Below are positions 1-8,106 of a DNA stretch of 64,000 nucleotides, piece after piece (the stretch's first letter is position 1; every line of letters starts with the position of its first letter). Both the position numbers and the translations under genes were made by a program. The notes beneath the pieces were generated by a model that saw nothing but the letters and a program-made list of their open reading frames with translations, made no database searches and was not told the DNA's origin. This DNA comes from Acidobacteriota bacterium (lineage in GTDB: Bacteria > Acidobacteriota > Holophagae > Holophagales > Holophagaceae): positions 36,019-100,018 of the forward strand of contig SXYX01000006.1 in assembly GCA_005788175.1 (NCBI GenBank), written 5' to 3'.

Positions 1-862
1 CATGAAAAAATTCTTCGGAGGCATCAATCCAATGGACATGAAGAGCAAAAGGCTCGAAGCTCTCTTGAACTTGTACTCTTTCATTGAGCCGGAGAAGTCC
101 CGTGTCAATGAACATACAGTGCAATCGCGATCCAATCGCCTTGTGGAGGAGTAGCGCTGCAACACTCGAGTCAACACCACCGCTGAGCCCTAAGATTACA
201 AGATCCTTACCGACTTGATCGTGTATTTTCTTTATTTTTTCCTCAATAAAATTTTCGGAACTCCAGTCGCAATTCATGCCTGAAAAGTCACAAAAATTCT
301 TGAGTATTTTTAGGCCTGACTCAGTTTGGGTAACTTCTGGATGGAATTGAATAGCGAATATTTTAAGACTTTCTGATTCCATGGCGGCGACGGGGACAGA
401 AGCGGTCCGTCCAACAACCTTAAACGTGTTTTGTATGGATTCTACGTGGTCTCCGTGGCTCATCCATACTTGTTGGGATGATTGAAGTCCCCGGAATAAA
501 ACTGAATCATCGCTTAAAACATCAATAGAGGCCTTGCCATACTCTCGAGCTTTGGATCGATGAACATTCCCTCCAAATTCTTTGGCAATGAGTTGTTGAC
601 CATAGCAGATACCTAGAATTGGTGTGCCAGATTTTAAAATTTGAGGATCTAGGCGCGGAGCTCCTTCCTCGAATACCGAGCTAGGACCCCCGCTTAAAAT
701 AATACCTTTAAGGTCTGGGCCTTGAATGTCCTCGAAGGAAACATTAGAACTATAAACAAGCCCAAATGCTCCCACCTCTCTTAATCTTCGAGCAATTAAA
801 CGAGTGTACTGACTTCCGAAGTCGATGACAGCAATACGTTCGTGATGGAAACTATCAGACAT
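1..862 (-). CDS. guaA: GMP synthase (glutamine-hydrolysing), 3' part outside window
   Basis: Converts XMP to GMP using glutamine in purine synthesis. About 287 residues are present from the ATG at 862; the rest lies left of the window. The N-terminal class I glutamine amidotransferase domain shows the nucleophile in GICYGQQ (about Cys86) and the His/Glu pair in FHPEVT (about 174-176). The ATP-pyrophosphatase domain begins with the P-loop-like SGGVDSS near residue 227. The gene starts 8 bases after the glyS stop, so it is probably the last known member of a glyQ-glyS-guaA transcript. The partner domains are intact as far as visible. Identification is secure; only the missing C-terminal dimerisation domain cannot be checked. 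Confidence 0.95.
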   Translation of the reverse strand, partial: MSDSFHHERIAVIDFGSQYTRLIARRLREVGAFGLVYSSNVSFEDIQGPDLKGIILSGGPSSVFEEGAPRLDPQILKSGTPILGICYGQQLIAKEFGGNVHRSKAREYGKASIDVLSDDSVLFRGLQSSQQVWMSHGDHVESIQNTFKVVGRTASVPVAAMESESLKIFAIQFHPEVTQTESGLKILKNFCDFSGMNCDWSSENFIEEKIKKIHDQVGKDLVILGLSGGVDSSVAALLLHKAIGSRLHCMFIDTGLLRLNERVQVQESFEPFALHVHWIDASEEFFH

Positions 863-870
863 ATTTAAGA

Positions 871-2949
871 TTACCATTTCGAGAAGTCTGCAATGTAGTC
901 GAATTGAGATCTTAATTTAAAGAGTAAGTTTAATCGTTGTTTCCTAATATTGATATCTTTGTCTAGAACCATCACCTCTTTAAAAAATTCTTCAAGAGGC
1001 TCGGCTAACTCTGCAAGTGCTAAGCAAAAAGCATCAAGTTGGTCATTACCCATTAATCCATCGATCAGATGACTTTTTTCTAACAGTTTTTTTTCAGAGG
1101 GGGTTTCGAGAAGATCATACATTAATGGGTTAGCGATCTTTTGATCAACTAAAATATTATTAATACGCTTAGCATTTTCAATTAATTGCCCGAAATCGGC
1201 GCGTACTATGACACGCTTAAGCGCCTGACATCGCATTATCAATTGCAAATGATCATGCCATGGTGCTGCCATAACAGACCGAAGTAACTGCTGTTCAAAT
1301 CCATCCTGTGATAGCGCAAAGGCCATACGTTCATCCCAAAAAACTTTCAGGGCCGGTTCAACTTTTTCAATGTCTTTAACGGTGAATTGGTTGATGAAAA
1401 TATTGAGAGACTGATGAATCGCTTCTACTGGAGAAAGTGGAATATTTTGATTTTTCAAAATACGAACAAGGCCCGAGCCTGCTCGACGGAGACCCAAAGG
1501 ATCCTTGGAGCCTGTTGGTATTTGACCAATGGCAAATGCTGCAACGAGTGTATCTAATTTGTCGATTACTGCCAAAAGAGAGCCGAGGGGAGTTGATGGG
1601 AGAGAACCTTCGGCGGAGACTGGAGCATAGTGTTCCTCAATAGCCTTACAAACAGATTCGGGTAGTCCCTCATTCCTGAGATAATCCGAACCCATTTTGC
1701 CTTGCAGCTCTGGAAATTCCACTACCATTTGAGTCGTGAGATCCAATTTGGATAAATGGGCAACTAAGCGAGCTTCCAAAGGATCAACGCTGAAGAGTGG
1801 GGCAAAATGACCCGCCAATGTGGATAGTCGTTCGGTTTTTTGTAAGTACGTACCGGCACCACGGATAAAAGTCAACTGTTCGAGTCTAGATCGTCTACTT
1901 TCAAGAGAAGTTTTAGTATCTTCATTATAAAAAAACTTGGCATCGAAAAGCCTGGCATTAAGAACCCACTCATTCCCCTTTGTAATAGTTTCTCGTGCCT
2001 TGTGGTCTTGTGATAAATCTCGATTAGCAATAGATAAAAAATATGGTAGGAGTTTTCCATCAGAATTTTGTATACAAAAAGATTTTTGATGCTCACGTAA
2101 TGAACACGTAAGAATGGATTGAGGAAGGGTGAGAAATTCTGGCGAGAACTGACCTAGTATTACTGAAGGGTATTCAACAATCTCCGATACTCCTCTTAAT
2201 AAAGATTCATCCGAAATCAAATTACCGTTTATCGAAGAAGCTGCGGCTGTCAAATCTTTTTGTAAAAGGGTTCGGCGAGCTATACAGGAGACAATTACGT
2301 GATGATTGGCTAATTTTGATTCATACTCGCTAGGTTGAGTGACCTCAATTGGCCCTGGACTAAGACGATGACCCAAAGTGGTAGATGAACTTTTAACGGT
2401 ATCCACTTCAAAGGGAACCACTGTGGTGCCTAACAAGCATAAAATATTTCTTATGGGACGAACAAAAACAAAAGAGGAATGACCCCATCTCATTGCTTTA
2501 GGGACAGATAGTGATGCAATCAAGGCAGGTAAGGTTTCTGATAAAACTTCTACAGCAGGAAGTCCCTTTACCGCTCTTCGCAGAACGGCGTAATCGCCTT
2601 TCTTGCCTTTGACCTCTTCATAAACAATTTCCCCAAAATTTGACTTCCATTTATCAGCAAAACGGAGACCGGCATCTGTGGGTTGTCCTAGACTATCGAG
2701 GCAAATTGACTTTGAAGGACCCACCTCAAGGGATTGTGTGTCGGGCTGTATTTCATGAATACCGGGTAAGAAAACTGCAATTTTTCGCGGAGAATACCAA
2801 TCCGGACTCCGTGGGCAAGTACCTCGACCAACAAGTCCCTTACCTTCGAATAATTGGATTAACTTATCCTGAAGTTCCAAATGGAGTGGTGCCAAAAACT
2901 TAGCCGGTATCTCTTCACAGTGGATTTCTAATAAAAAATCTTTCGACAT
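871..2949 (-). CDS. glyS: Glycine--tRNA ligase beta subunit
   Basis: Beta chain of the heterotetrameric (alpha2beta2) bacterial glycyl-tRNA synthetase, needed for tRNA recognition. At 692 residues it has the family's usual length. Recognisable stretches include EIHCEEIPAKF at the start, KAMRWG near residue 150 and the DPLGLRRAG segment near 490 that is typical of GlyS; the C-terminal part corresponds to the DALR anticodon-binding region. It begins 3 bases after the stop of glyQ and ends 8 bases before guaA, so all three are likely cotranscribed. Nothing unusual is seen. Confidence 0.96.
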   Translation of the reverse strand: MSKDFLLEIHCEEIPAKFLAPLHLELQDKLIQLFEGKGLVGRGTCPRSPDWYSPRKIAVFLPGIHEIQPDTQSLEVGPSKSICLDSLGQPTDAGLRFADKWKSNFGEIVYEEVKGKKGDYAVLRRAVKGLPAVEVLSETLPALIASLSVPKAMRWGHSSFVFVRPIRNILCLLGTTVVPFEVDTVKSSSTTLGHRLSPGPIEVTQPSEYESKLANHHVIVSCIARRTLLQKDLTAAASSINGNLISDESLLRGVSEIVEYPSVILGQFSPEFLTLPQSILTCSLREHQKSFCIQNSDGKLLPYFLSIANRDLSQDHKARETITKGNEWVLNARLFDAKFFYNEDTKTSLESRRSRLEQLTFIRGAGTYLQKTERLSTLAGHFAPLFSVDPLEARLVAHLSKLDLTTQMVVEFPELQGKMGSDYLRNEGLPESVCKAIEEHYAPVSAEGSLPSTPLGSLLAVIDKLDTLVAAFAIGQIPTGSKDPLGLRRAGSGLVRILKNQNIPLSPVEAIHQSLNIFINQFTVKDIEKVEPALKVFWDERMAFALSQDGFEQQLLRSVMAAPWHDHLQLIMRCQALKRVIVRADFGQLIENAKRINNILVDQKIANPLMYDLLETPSEKKLLEKSHLIDGLMGNDQLDAFCLALAELAEPLEEFFKEVMVLDKDINIRKQRLNLLFKLRSQFDYIADFSKW

Positions 2950-2952
2950 AGG

Positions 2953-3837
2953 CTAGGAAGAAGCAGGAGGAAAATGATGATTAAGGTATGCTTGTGCACA
3001 TCCAGACGCTAAATCTCTTACGCGCTTAATAAGGCCTGGGCGCTCACTAACACTGACAGCACCTCGGGCATCTAGAACATTGAATGCATGGCTCATTTTG
3101 AGCATTTGTTCATAGGCTGAAATGAAATGCTTGTGTTCATTGAGAAGGAACGTACCTTCTTTTTCATGGAAATCAAAAAGACTCCGATGAAATGGAATAT
3201 CGGCCAAATTGAAACTGTAATGAGACATTTCTAATTCCTCACGGTGACGGAGTTTTCCGTAGGAAATTGGCACGGAGCCTTTAGAATCCCCAATCAAACC
3301 GTAGGTTGTATCGAATATATTACTAGTGTCCCCAAGGAACATGCATAGACGCTCAATACCGTAGGTAATTTCAGCACTAACCGGTTTACAGTCTACACCT
3401 CCCATTTGTTGAAAATAAGTGAACTGACTTATTTCCATTCCATCCAACACGACTTGCCATCCAACGCCCCAAGAACCCAATGTGGGGGACTCCCAGTTAT
3501 CCTCTTCGAATCTTAAGTCATGATTTTTGAGATCTATCCCAAGACTGGCTAATGATTCAAGATATAGATCTTGAACATCGGCAGGTGAAGGTTTGAGTAG
3601 AACCTGAAACTGAAGATGTTTATAAACACGAAATGGATTATCGCCATAGCGACCGTCTGCAGGTCGACGACTAGGCTCCGCATAGGCTACACGCCATGCA
3701 TCAGGTCCAAGGGCACCAAAAAAGGTGAGCGGATTCATCGTCCCTGCCCCTTTTTCGATGTCGTAAGGCAACCCGATTAAACAGCCGTTTTTCAACCAAA
3801 ATTCTTGCAAACTCAAAATCAATTTTTGGATCTGCAT
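2953..3837 (-). CDS. glyQ: Glycine--tRNA ligase alpha subunit
   Basis: Catalytic alpha chain of the two-subunit glycyl-tRNA synthetase; it forms glycyl-adenylate and charges tRNA-Gly. The 294-residue product starts with the usual LILSLQEFW segment, followed by GAGTMNPLTFFGALGP and YVEPSRRP-like (here AEPSRRPADGRYG) class II motifs. It is first in the glyQ-glyS-guaA run and is divergent from murC across a 133-base gap that must carry both promoters. The window also encodes a tRNA-Gly at its right end, but that is not evidence of linkage. Confidence 0.96.
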   Translation of the reverse strand: MQIQKLILSLQEFWLKNGCLIGLPYDIEKGAGTMNPLTFFGALGPDAWRVAYAEPSRRPADGRYGDNPFRVYKHLQFQVLLKPSPADVQDLYLESLASLGIDLKNHDLRFEEDNWESPTLGSWGVGWQVVLDGMEISQFTYFQQMGGVDCKPVSAEITYGIERLCMFLGDTSNIFDTTYGLIGDSKGSVPISYGKLRHREELEMSHYSFNLADIPFHRSLFDFHEKEGTFLLNEHKHFISAYEQMLKMSHAFNVLDARGAVSVSERPGLIKRVRDLASGCAQAYLNHHFPPASS

Positions 3838-3970
3838 CTTGTCCCCGGCTCTTACGTTTCAGTTTAGCAGTGGGCCTCCCTCTATCCAACCCAATGGAGT
3901 TGCAACTTGATCATTTTCATAGGTATCCCGTATATCAATCCATCGCTATGATTAACTCTAGTGAGGCTAC

Positions 3971-5332
3971 ATGTTTGGGAAAGTCAAGTCCATCCACTTT
4001 GTAGGTATAGGCGGAATTGGAATGTCGGGAATAGCAGAGGTTCTCTGTAATCTTGGCTTCAAAATTTCAGGATCAGACTTGAAAACTTCCCCAATAATTG
4101 ACCATCTGACTGATCTTGGTATTAAGTTTTCTTTGGGACATAGTCCAGAGAATGTTCAAGGTGCCGAGCTTATTGTCACCAGTACGGCTGTAAAGATTCA
4201 AAATCCAGAAGTTCAAGCAGGTCTCGAACTTGGAATTCCAATGATTTCAAGAGGCGAAATGCTAGCAGAATTGATGAGATTAAAACGAGGGATCGCTGTT
4301 GCCGGCTCCCACGGAAAAACATCAACAACCAGCATGGTAGCCCAAGTCCTATCTGAGTCTGGTTTAGACCCCACCATCGTCATAGGAGGTAAACTAGCCG
4401 CTCTTGGATCAAACGCTAAATTAGGTCAGGGAGATTATTTGGTTGCCGAAGCGGATGAAAGTGATGGAAGTTTTCTTATGCTACGTCCATATCTGGCAGT
4501 TATCACCAACATTGATCGAGAGCACGTAGATCACTATCCAGATATGGAGGCCATTAAGCAGGCTTTTGTTATTTTTGCCAACAGTCTGCCTTTCTATGGA
4601 CGCCTATTTGTGTGTTTAGATGATCCCCATCTCGCATCGATCTTGTCCCAAATTAATCGCCCCATATTGACCTACAGCACTGAAAATCAAGCCGATATCT
4701 ATGCTACTGACATTCGCCAAAAGGGCTTCGATACCTTTTTCAAGGTCCATACGCGTGAAAATTCTCTGGGGGATTTTTCGATTCGCGTACCGGGTACGCA
4801 TATGGTTGCTAATGCTCTAGCTGCGATTGGAATTGCTTTAGAACTTAACCTATCAACCGAGAGTATTCAAAAAAGCCTCGCCTCTTTTCAAGGAGCTGAT
4901 CGTCGCTTTACCCTTCGAGGAGAGCGTGATGGAGTTTTAGTAGTAGATGATTATGGTCATCACCCGACGGAGATTCAAACAACTCTTAGGGCTGCAAGAA
5001 AGGGTTTTCCAGAACGTCGTATTGTTGCTGCTTTTCAGCCTCATAGGTATACGAGAACCCAGGCTCTCATGAATGAATTCATGGCTGCCTTTGATGATGC
5101 TGATCTTGTTTTTCTGACAGACATCTATCCTGCGGGAGAAAAACCTATTCATGGTGTCGAAGCTAAGATTTTATCGGAAGGTATCAGCAAACAAGGCACA
5201 GAGGTCCGCTTCATCAAAGAAATTCAAGATCTTCCATTTGAACTTAAAAAAATCCTGAAAGCAGGTGATTTACTAATTACTTTTGGTGCCGGATCCATTA
5301 CCCAAGTAGGTCCAAAATTTTTGAATATATAG
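3971..5332 (+). CDS. murC: UDP-N-acetylmuramate--L-alanine ligase
   Basis: Adds L-alanine to UDP-MurNAc in the cytoplasm, the first peptide step of peptidoglycan synthesis. The 453-residue protein has the N-terminal UDP-binding Rossmann motif GIGGIGMSG (about residues 13-21), the Mur ligase ATP loop GSHGKTSTTS near residue 112, and DDYGHHPTEI near residue 325. Length and motif order are normal. A GTGAGG sequence lies a few bases upstream of the ATG. It stands alone here; murG and ddl are far away in the window on the other strand, so this genome lacks a single complete dcw cluster at this place. Confidence 0.96.
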   Translation: MFGKVKSIHFVGIGGIGMSGIAEVLCNLGFKISGSDLKTSPIIDHLTDLGIKFSLGHSPENVQGAELIVTSTAVKIQNPEVQAGLELGIPMISRGEMLAELMRLKRGIAVAGSHGKTSTTSMVAQVLSESGLDPTIVIGGKLAALGSNAKLGQGDYLVAEADESDGSFLMLRPYLAVITNIDREHVDHYPDMEAIKQAFVIFANSLPFYGRLFVCLDDPHLASILSQINRPILTYSTENQADIYATDIRQKGFDTFFKVHTRENSLGDFSIRVPGTHMVANALAAIGIALELNLSTESIQKSLASFQGADRRFTLRGERDGVLVVDDYGHHPTEIQTTLRAARKGFPERRIVAAFQPHRYTRTQALMNEFMAAFDDADLVFLTDIYPAGEKPIHGVEAKILSEGISKQGTEVRFIKEIQDLPFELKKILKAGDLLITFGAGSITQVGPKFLNI

Positions 5333-5385
5333 GTGTCTAAATCCCTAGAACATCGTGCCAACATTTTTAAGTGCATACTAAACTG

Positions 5386-5958
5386 ATGTCTGAAAAATAC
5401 ACGCTAGCAATTTGTGGAGCCTCCGGGTCTGCCTTTGGCGTCGCTATTTTAAAAAAACTGATACAAAAAGAATCTGTTTCTCAAATCAATTTGATGGTCT
5501 CCACTACTGGAAAACGATGCTTGCTGGATGAAACGCAACTCCGGCCAGAAGATTTAGTGAGCCTTAGCCCTAAGATTTCTTTAAGATCTGATCAAAATGT
5601 TGGCGCTGATATTGCCAGTGGTTCATACCGACACAACGGGATGATCATAGCCCCATGTTCAGCCGGAGCTCTCGGAAGGATCGCTTGGGGTGTCAGTAAT
5701 AACCTGATTTCCCGAGCCGCTGATGTATGCCTTAAAGAAAGGAAGCCTCTCGTCCTATGTCTCAGAGAAACACCTTTGAACAGAATCCATCTTGAAAACA
5801 TGATTCGACTCCATGATGCTGGAGCCATCATCATGCCTGTCATGCCTGGCTTTTACTCAAATCCAAAAGACTTTGAAGATCTTTTCGATACATTTGCTTT
5901 ACGCGTTCTGGATCAGCTAGGTTACTCCGATCAAGACCCACGGCGCTGGAAAGGATAG
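5386..5958 (+). CDS. ubiX: Flavin prenyltransferase UbiX/Pad1
   Basis: Makes prenylated FMN, the cofactor of UbiD-type decarboxylases. The sequence has the UbiX FMN-binding start (LAICGASGSAFG), the APCSAGALGRIAWG stretch with the family's conserved serine region, and the C-terminal RETPLNRIHLENM and IMPVMPGFY segments. I chose the ATG at 5386 (MSEKYTLAI) because the family starts there; an in-frame GTG at 5371 would add five residues and neither has a strong ribosome site. It follows murC by about 50 bases and precedes msrA by 6, so it is probably cotranscribed with them. No UbiD is in the window. Confidence 0.9.
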   Translation: MSEKYTLAICGASGSAFGVAILKKLIQKESVSQINLMVSTTGKRCLLDETQLRPEDLVSLSPKISLRSDQNVGADIASGSYRHNGMIIAPCSAGALGRIAWGVSNNLISRAADVCLKERKPLVLCLRETPLNRIHLENMIRLHDAGAIIMPVMPGFYSNPKDFEDLFDTFALRVLDQLGYSDQDPRRWKG

Positions 5959-5964
5959 TATTCA

Positions 5965-6537
5965 ATGAGCCAAAGCTCCTTGCCTATTCATGCCATTTTC
6001 AAAGATACCCTTCGTTTTGAGTGGCCAAATGACCAAATGCTTTTTGTGGGTATGGGCTGTTTTTGGGGAGTGGAGCGTCTTTTTTGGAAACACCCACTCG
6101 TAAAAAGTACCTCCGTTGGTTATGCAGGAGGAATCATTGAATTCCCGACCTATGAACAAGTTTGTAGCGGTAGAACCGGTCATGCTGAGGTTGTGCAATT
6201 AGTTTTCGCTCAAGGGGAACAGGCCCTAAAGGAAATGTTAAAGCTCTTTTGGGAAAATCATGATCCCACCCAATACCATCGTCAAGGACCCGACATCGGT
6301 TCTCAGTATCGATCAGTGATCTTCACTTTGGAACCCAATCAGATGAAATCGGTCGAAGAGAGTCTGGTTATAGCGAAGCAAGCGCTCACTAAAAAAGGGC
6401 TGGGTGTCCCCACTACAGAAATATTACCCTTCAAAAATTATTATTTTGCGGAAGACTACCATCAGCAATATTTACACAAGAATCCTCAAGGATATTGCAG
6501 CTTAAAGGGTACCGGTATTCAGTGTGTTATCGGCTGA
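5965..6537 (+). CDS. msrA: Peptide-methionine (S)-S-oxide reductase
   Basis: Reduces methionine-S-sulfoxide in proteins. The active-site motif GCFWG with the nucleophilic cysteine sits near residue 31-35, followed by VKSTSVGYAGG and the HDPTQYHRQGPDIGSQYRSVIF block that defines MsrA. At 190 residues it is full length. It starts 6 bases after ubiX and its 3' end overlaps the convergent pirin gene by 19 bases. No fused or adjacent MsrB is present, although a free-methionine-R-sulfoxide reductase lies at about 62.2 kb. Confidence 0.95.
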   Translation: MSQSSLPIHAIFKDTLRFEWPNDQMLFVGMGCFWGVERLFWKHPLVKSTSVGYAGGIIEFPTYEQVCSGRTGHAEVVQLVFAQGEQALKEMLKLFWENHDPTQYHRQGPDIGSQYRSVIFTLEPNQMKSVEESLVIAKQALTKKGLGVPTTEILPFKNYYFAEDYHQQYLHKNPQGYCSLKGTGIQCVIG

Positions 6538-7244
6538 AGTGTTTTGGCCAAATCGAACCACAATACCTCAGATCCATTTGTATGGGAATGAAGATTGAGA
6601 ACACACGCTTGTTCTACGGCGATCCCATCGCCAGCAAATAAGCGCTCTTCCCCAATTTGTATTTCTCCCCTAGCTACCTGTATCCATGCAGCGCGATTTG
6701 GTTCAATAGATACCTCTAGATTCAGATCTAAATCCAGCCTAGCTATAGAAATATGAGCGTCTTGAAAAATCTTGAGACCTCCCTTTAGGAGATTGCAAGA
6801 AGCCAGTACGGCCCATCGATTAGTAACTTGGATGCGGGAGAGTTGAACTTGGTCGTAACGAGGAGGTAATCCTTGATGACTAGGAGTAATCCATATTTGG
6901 AGTAAATGAACATGGTCCTCAGTAGACGCATTGAACTCACTATGGCGAATACCTGTCCCCGCACTCATGATCTGAGCCTGGAGGGGAATAATGCTATCTC
7001 GATTGCCTAGCGAGTCTTCATGAGATAAGCGACCTTCGAGAACCCAAGTAATAATTTCCATGTCTTGATGTGCGTGTTCACCAAATCCATGATTGGGGGA
7101 GACGAAATCTTCATTGATCACACAAAGAGATTCGAAGCCCATAAATTGTGGGTCGTAGTATTGGCCAAACGAGAAAGTGTGCCGAGATCTGAGCCATCCA
7201 TGGTCAAAATAACCACGCTGATTACTTCGTCGAATCCACATCAT
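6519..7244 (-). CDS. Pirin family protein (bicupin, YhhW-like)
   Basis: A 241-residue two-cupin protein of the short pirin type. The N-terminal cupin has the metal site in GFGEHAHQDMEI (two His, about residues 57-59) and the second half of the site in IRHSEFNAS (His and Glu near 101-103). The N-terminus DHGWLRSRHTFSFGQYYDP is typical of pirins. Some pirins oxidise quercetin, others bind transcription factors; the sequence does not tell which applies. Its tail overlaps msrA by 19 bases and it is divergent from the enoyl-CoA hydratase gene. Neighbouring msrA could hint at a stress role, but that is only inference. Confidence 0.9.
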   Translation of the reverse strand: MMWIRRSNQRGYFDHGWLRSRHTFSFGQYYDPQFMGFESLCVINEDFVSPNHGFGEHAHQDMEIITWVLEGRLSHEDSLGNRDSIIPLQAQIMSAGTGIRHSEFNASTEDHVHLLQIWITPSHQGLPPRYDQVQLSRIQVTNRWAVLASCNLLKGGLKIFQDAHISIARLDLDLNLEVSIEPNRAAWIQVARGEIQIGEERLFAGDGIAVEQACVLNLHSHTNGSEVLWFDLAKTLQPITH

Positions 7245-7321
7245 AGGATTTGATTATATCGTTTCTTAATTGAAACCTACTTCAACTGAGAGATATCATT
7301 AGGACACTCTAAGAGGTGCTT

Positions 7322-8104
7322 ATGTCGGTGGTCGAAACTCAGATTGAAAATCGTTTGGGACGAATTATTATCAATCGGCCCGATAAATTAAATGCCCTTA
7401 ATAACGAAGTCCTAGAAAAACTAGAATCATCCATTTTAGATCTACAACAAAATTCATCTATTGGCGTGATCGTTCTTCAGGGGGCAGGTGAAAAGTCATT
7501 TGTCGCAGGGGCCGATATCGCAGAATTTAATGGCCTCACAGCAGATCAGGCGCGTGTCCAATCTCTTCGAGGTCAGTCCGTATTTAATCTCATCGAACAG
7601 TCCTCAAAGCCTGTCATCGCCTCTATTCAAGGCTTCGCACTAGGCGGCGGATGCGAACTAGCTCTAGCCTGCCATATACGAATTGCCTCTGAAAATGCTC
7701 GCTTAGCTCTCCCCGAAGTGAGCCTAGGTCTGATCCCGGGATACGGCGGTACCCAGAGGCTGGCAAGACTAGTGGGAATGGGCGTAGCCCTGGATATGAT
7801 TTTATCGGCCGAGATGATCTCAGCAGTCGATGCCCTTCGGATTGGATTAGTAAGCCGTGTCTATCCGGCAGTTGATCTGGATGGACAGACAATGAGACTT
7901 GCTGAAACGATACTGAGTAGAAGTCCTCATGCTGTATCGCTAGCCCTTAAGGCTGTTCGTGACGGCCTTCTCCTGCCCCTCGCCAAAGGCCTAGAACATG
8001 AAGCCAGTCTATTTGGCCTAATCTCTCAATCTGCTGACGCCCAAGAAGGTACGGCTGCGTTCTTAGAAAAAAGGAAACCTAATTTTCAGACCAAGGATAT
8101 GTAG
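7322..8104 (+). CDS. Enoyl-CoA hydratase/isomerase family (crotonase fold)
   Basis: A crotonase-family protein of about 260 residues, most like short-chain enoyl-CoA hydratases of fatty-acid oxidation. The oxyanion-hole segments are KSFVAGADIAEF and GFALGGGCELALACH, and the two usual catalytic glutamates appear at GGGCE and ALPEVSLGLIPGYGG. I set the start at the ATG at 7322, which has AAGAGG 5 bases upstream, rather than the GTG at 7316. Exact substrate cannot be read from sequence. The stop is 2 bases from the stop of the convergent gene at 8107, leaving no room for a separate terminator. Confidence 0.9.
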   Translation: MSVVETQIENRLGRIIINRPDKLNALNNEVLEKLESSILDLQQNSSIGVIVLQGAGEKSFVAGADIAEFNGLTADQARVQSLRGQSVFNLIEQSSKPVIASIQGFALGGGCELALACHIRIASENARLALPEVSLGLIPGYGGTQRLARLVGMGVALDMILSAEMISAVDALRIGLVSRVYPAVDLDGQTMRLAETILSRSPHAVSLALKAVRDGLLLPLAKGLEHEASLFGLISQSADAQEGTAAFLEKRKPNFQTKDM

Positions 8105-8106
8105 TC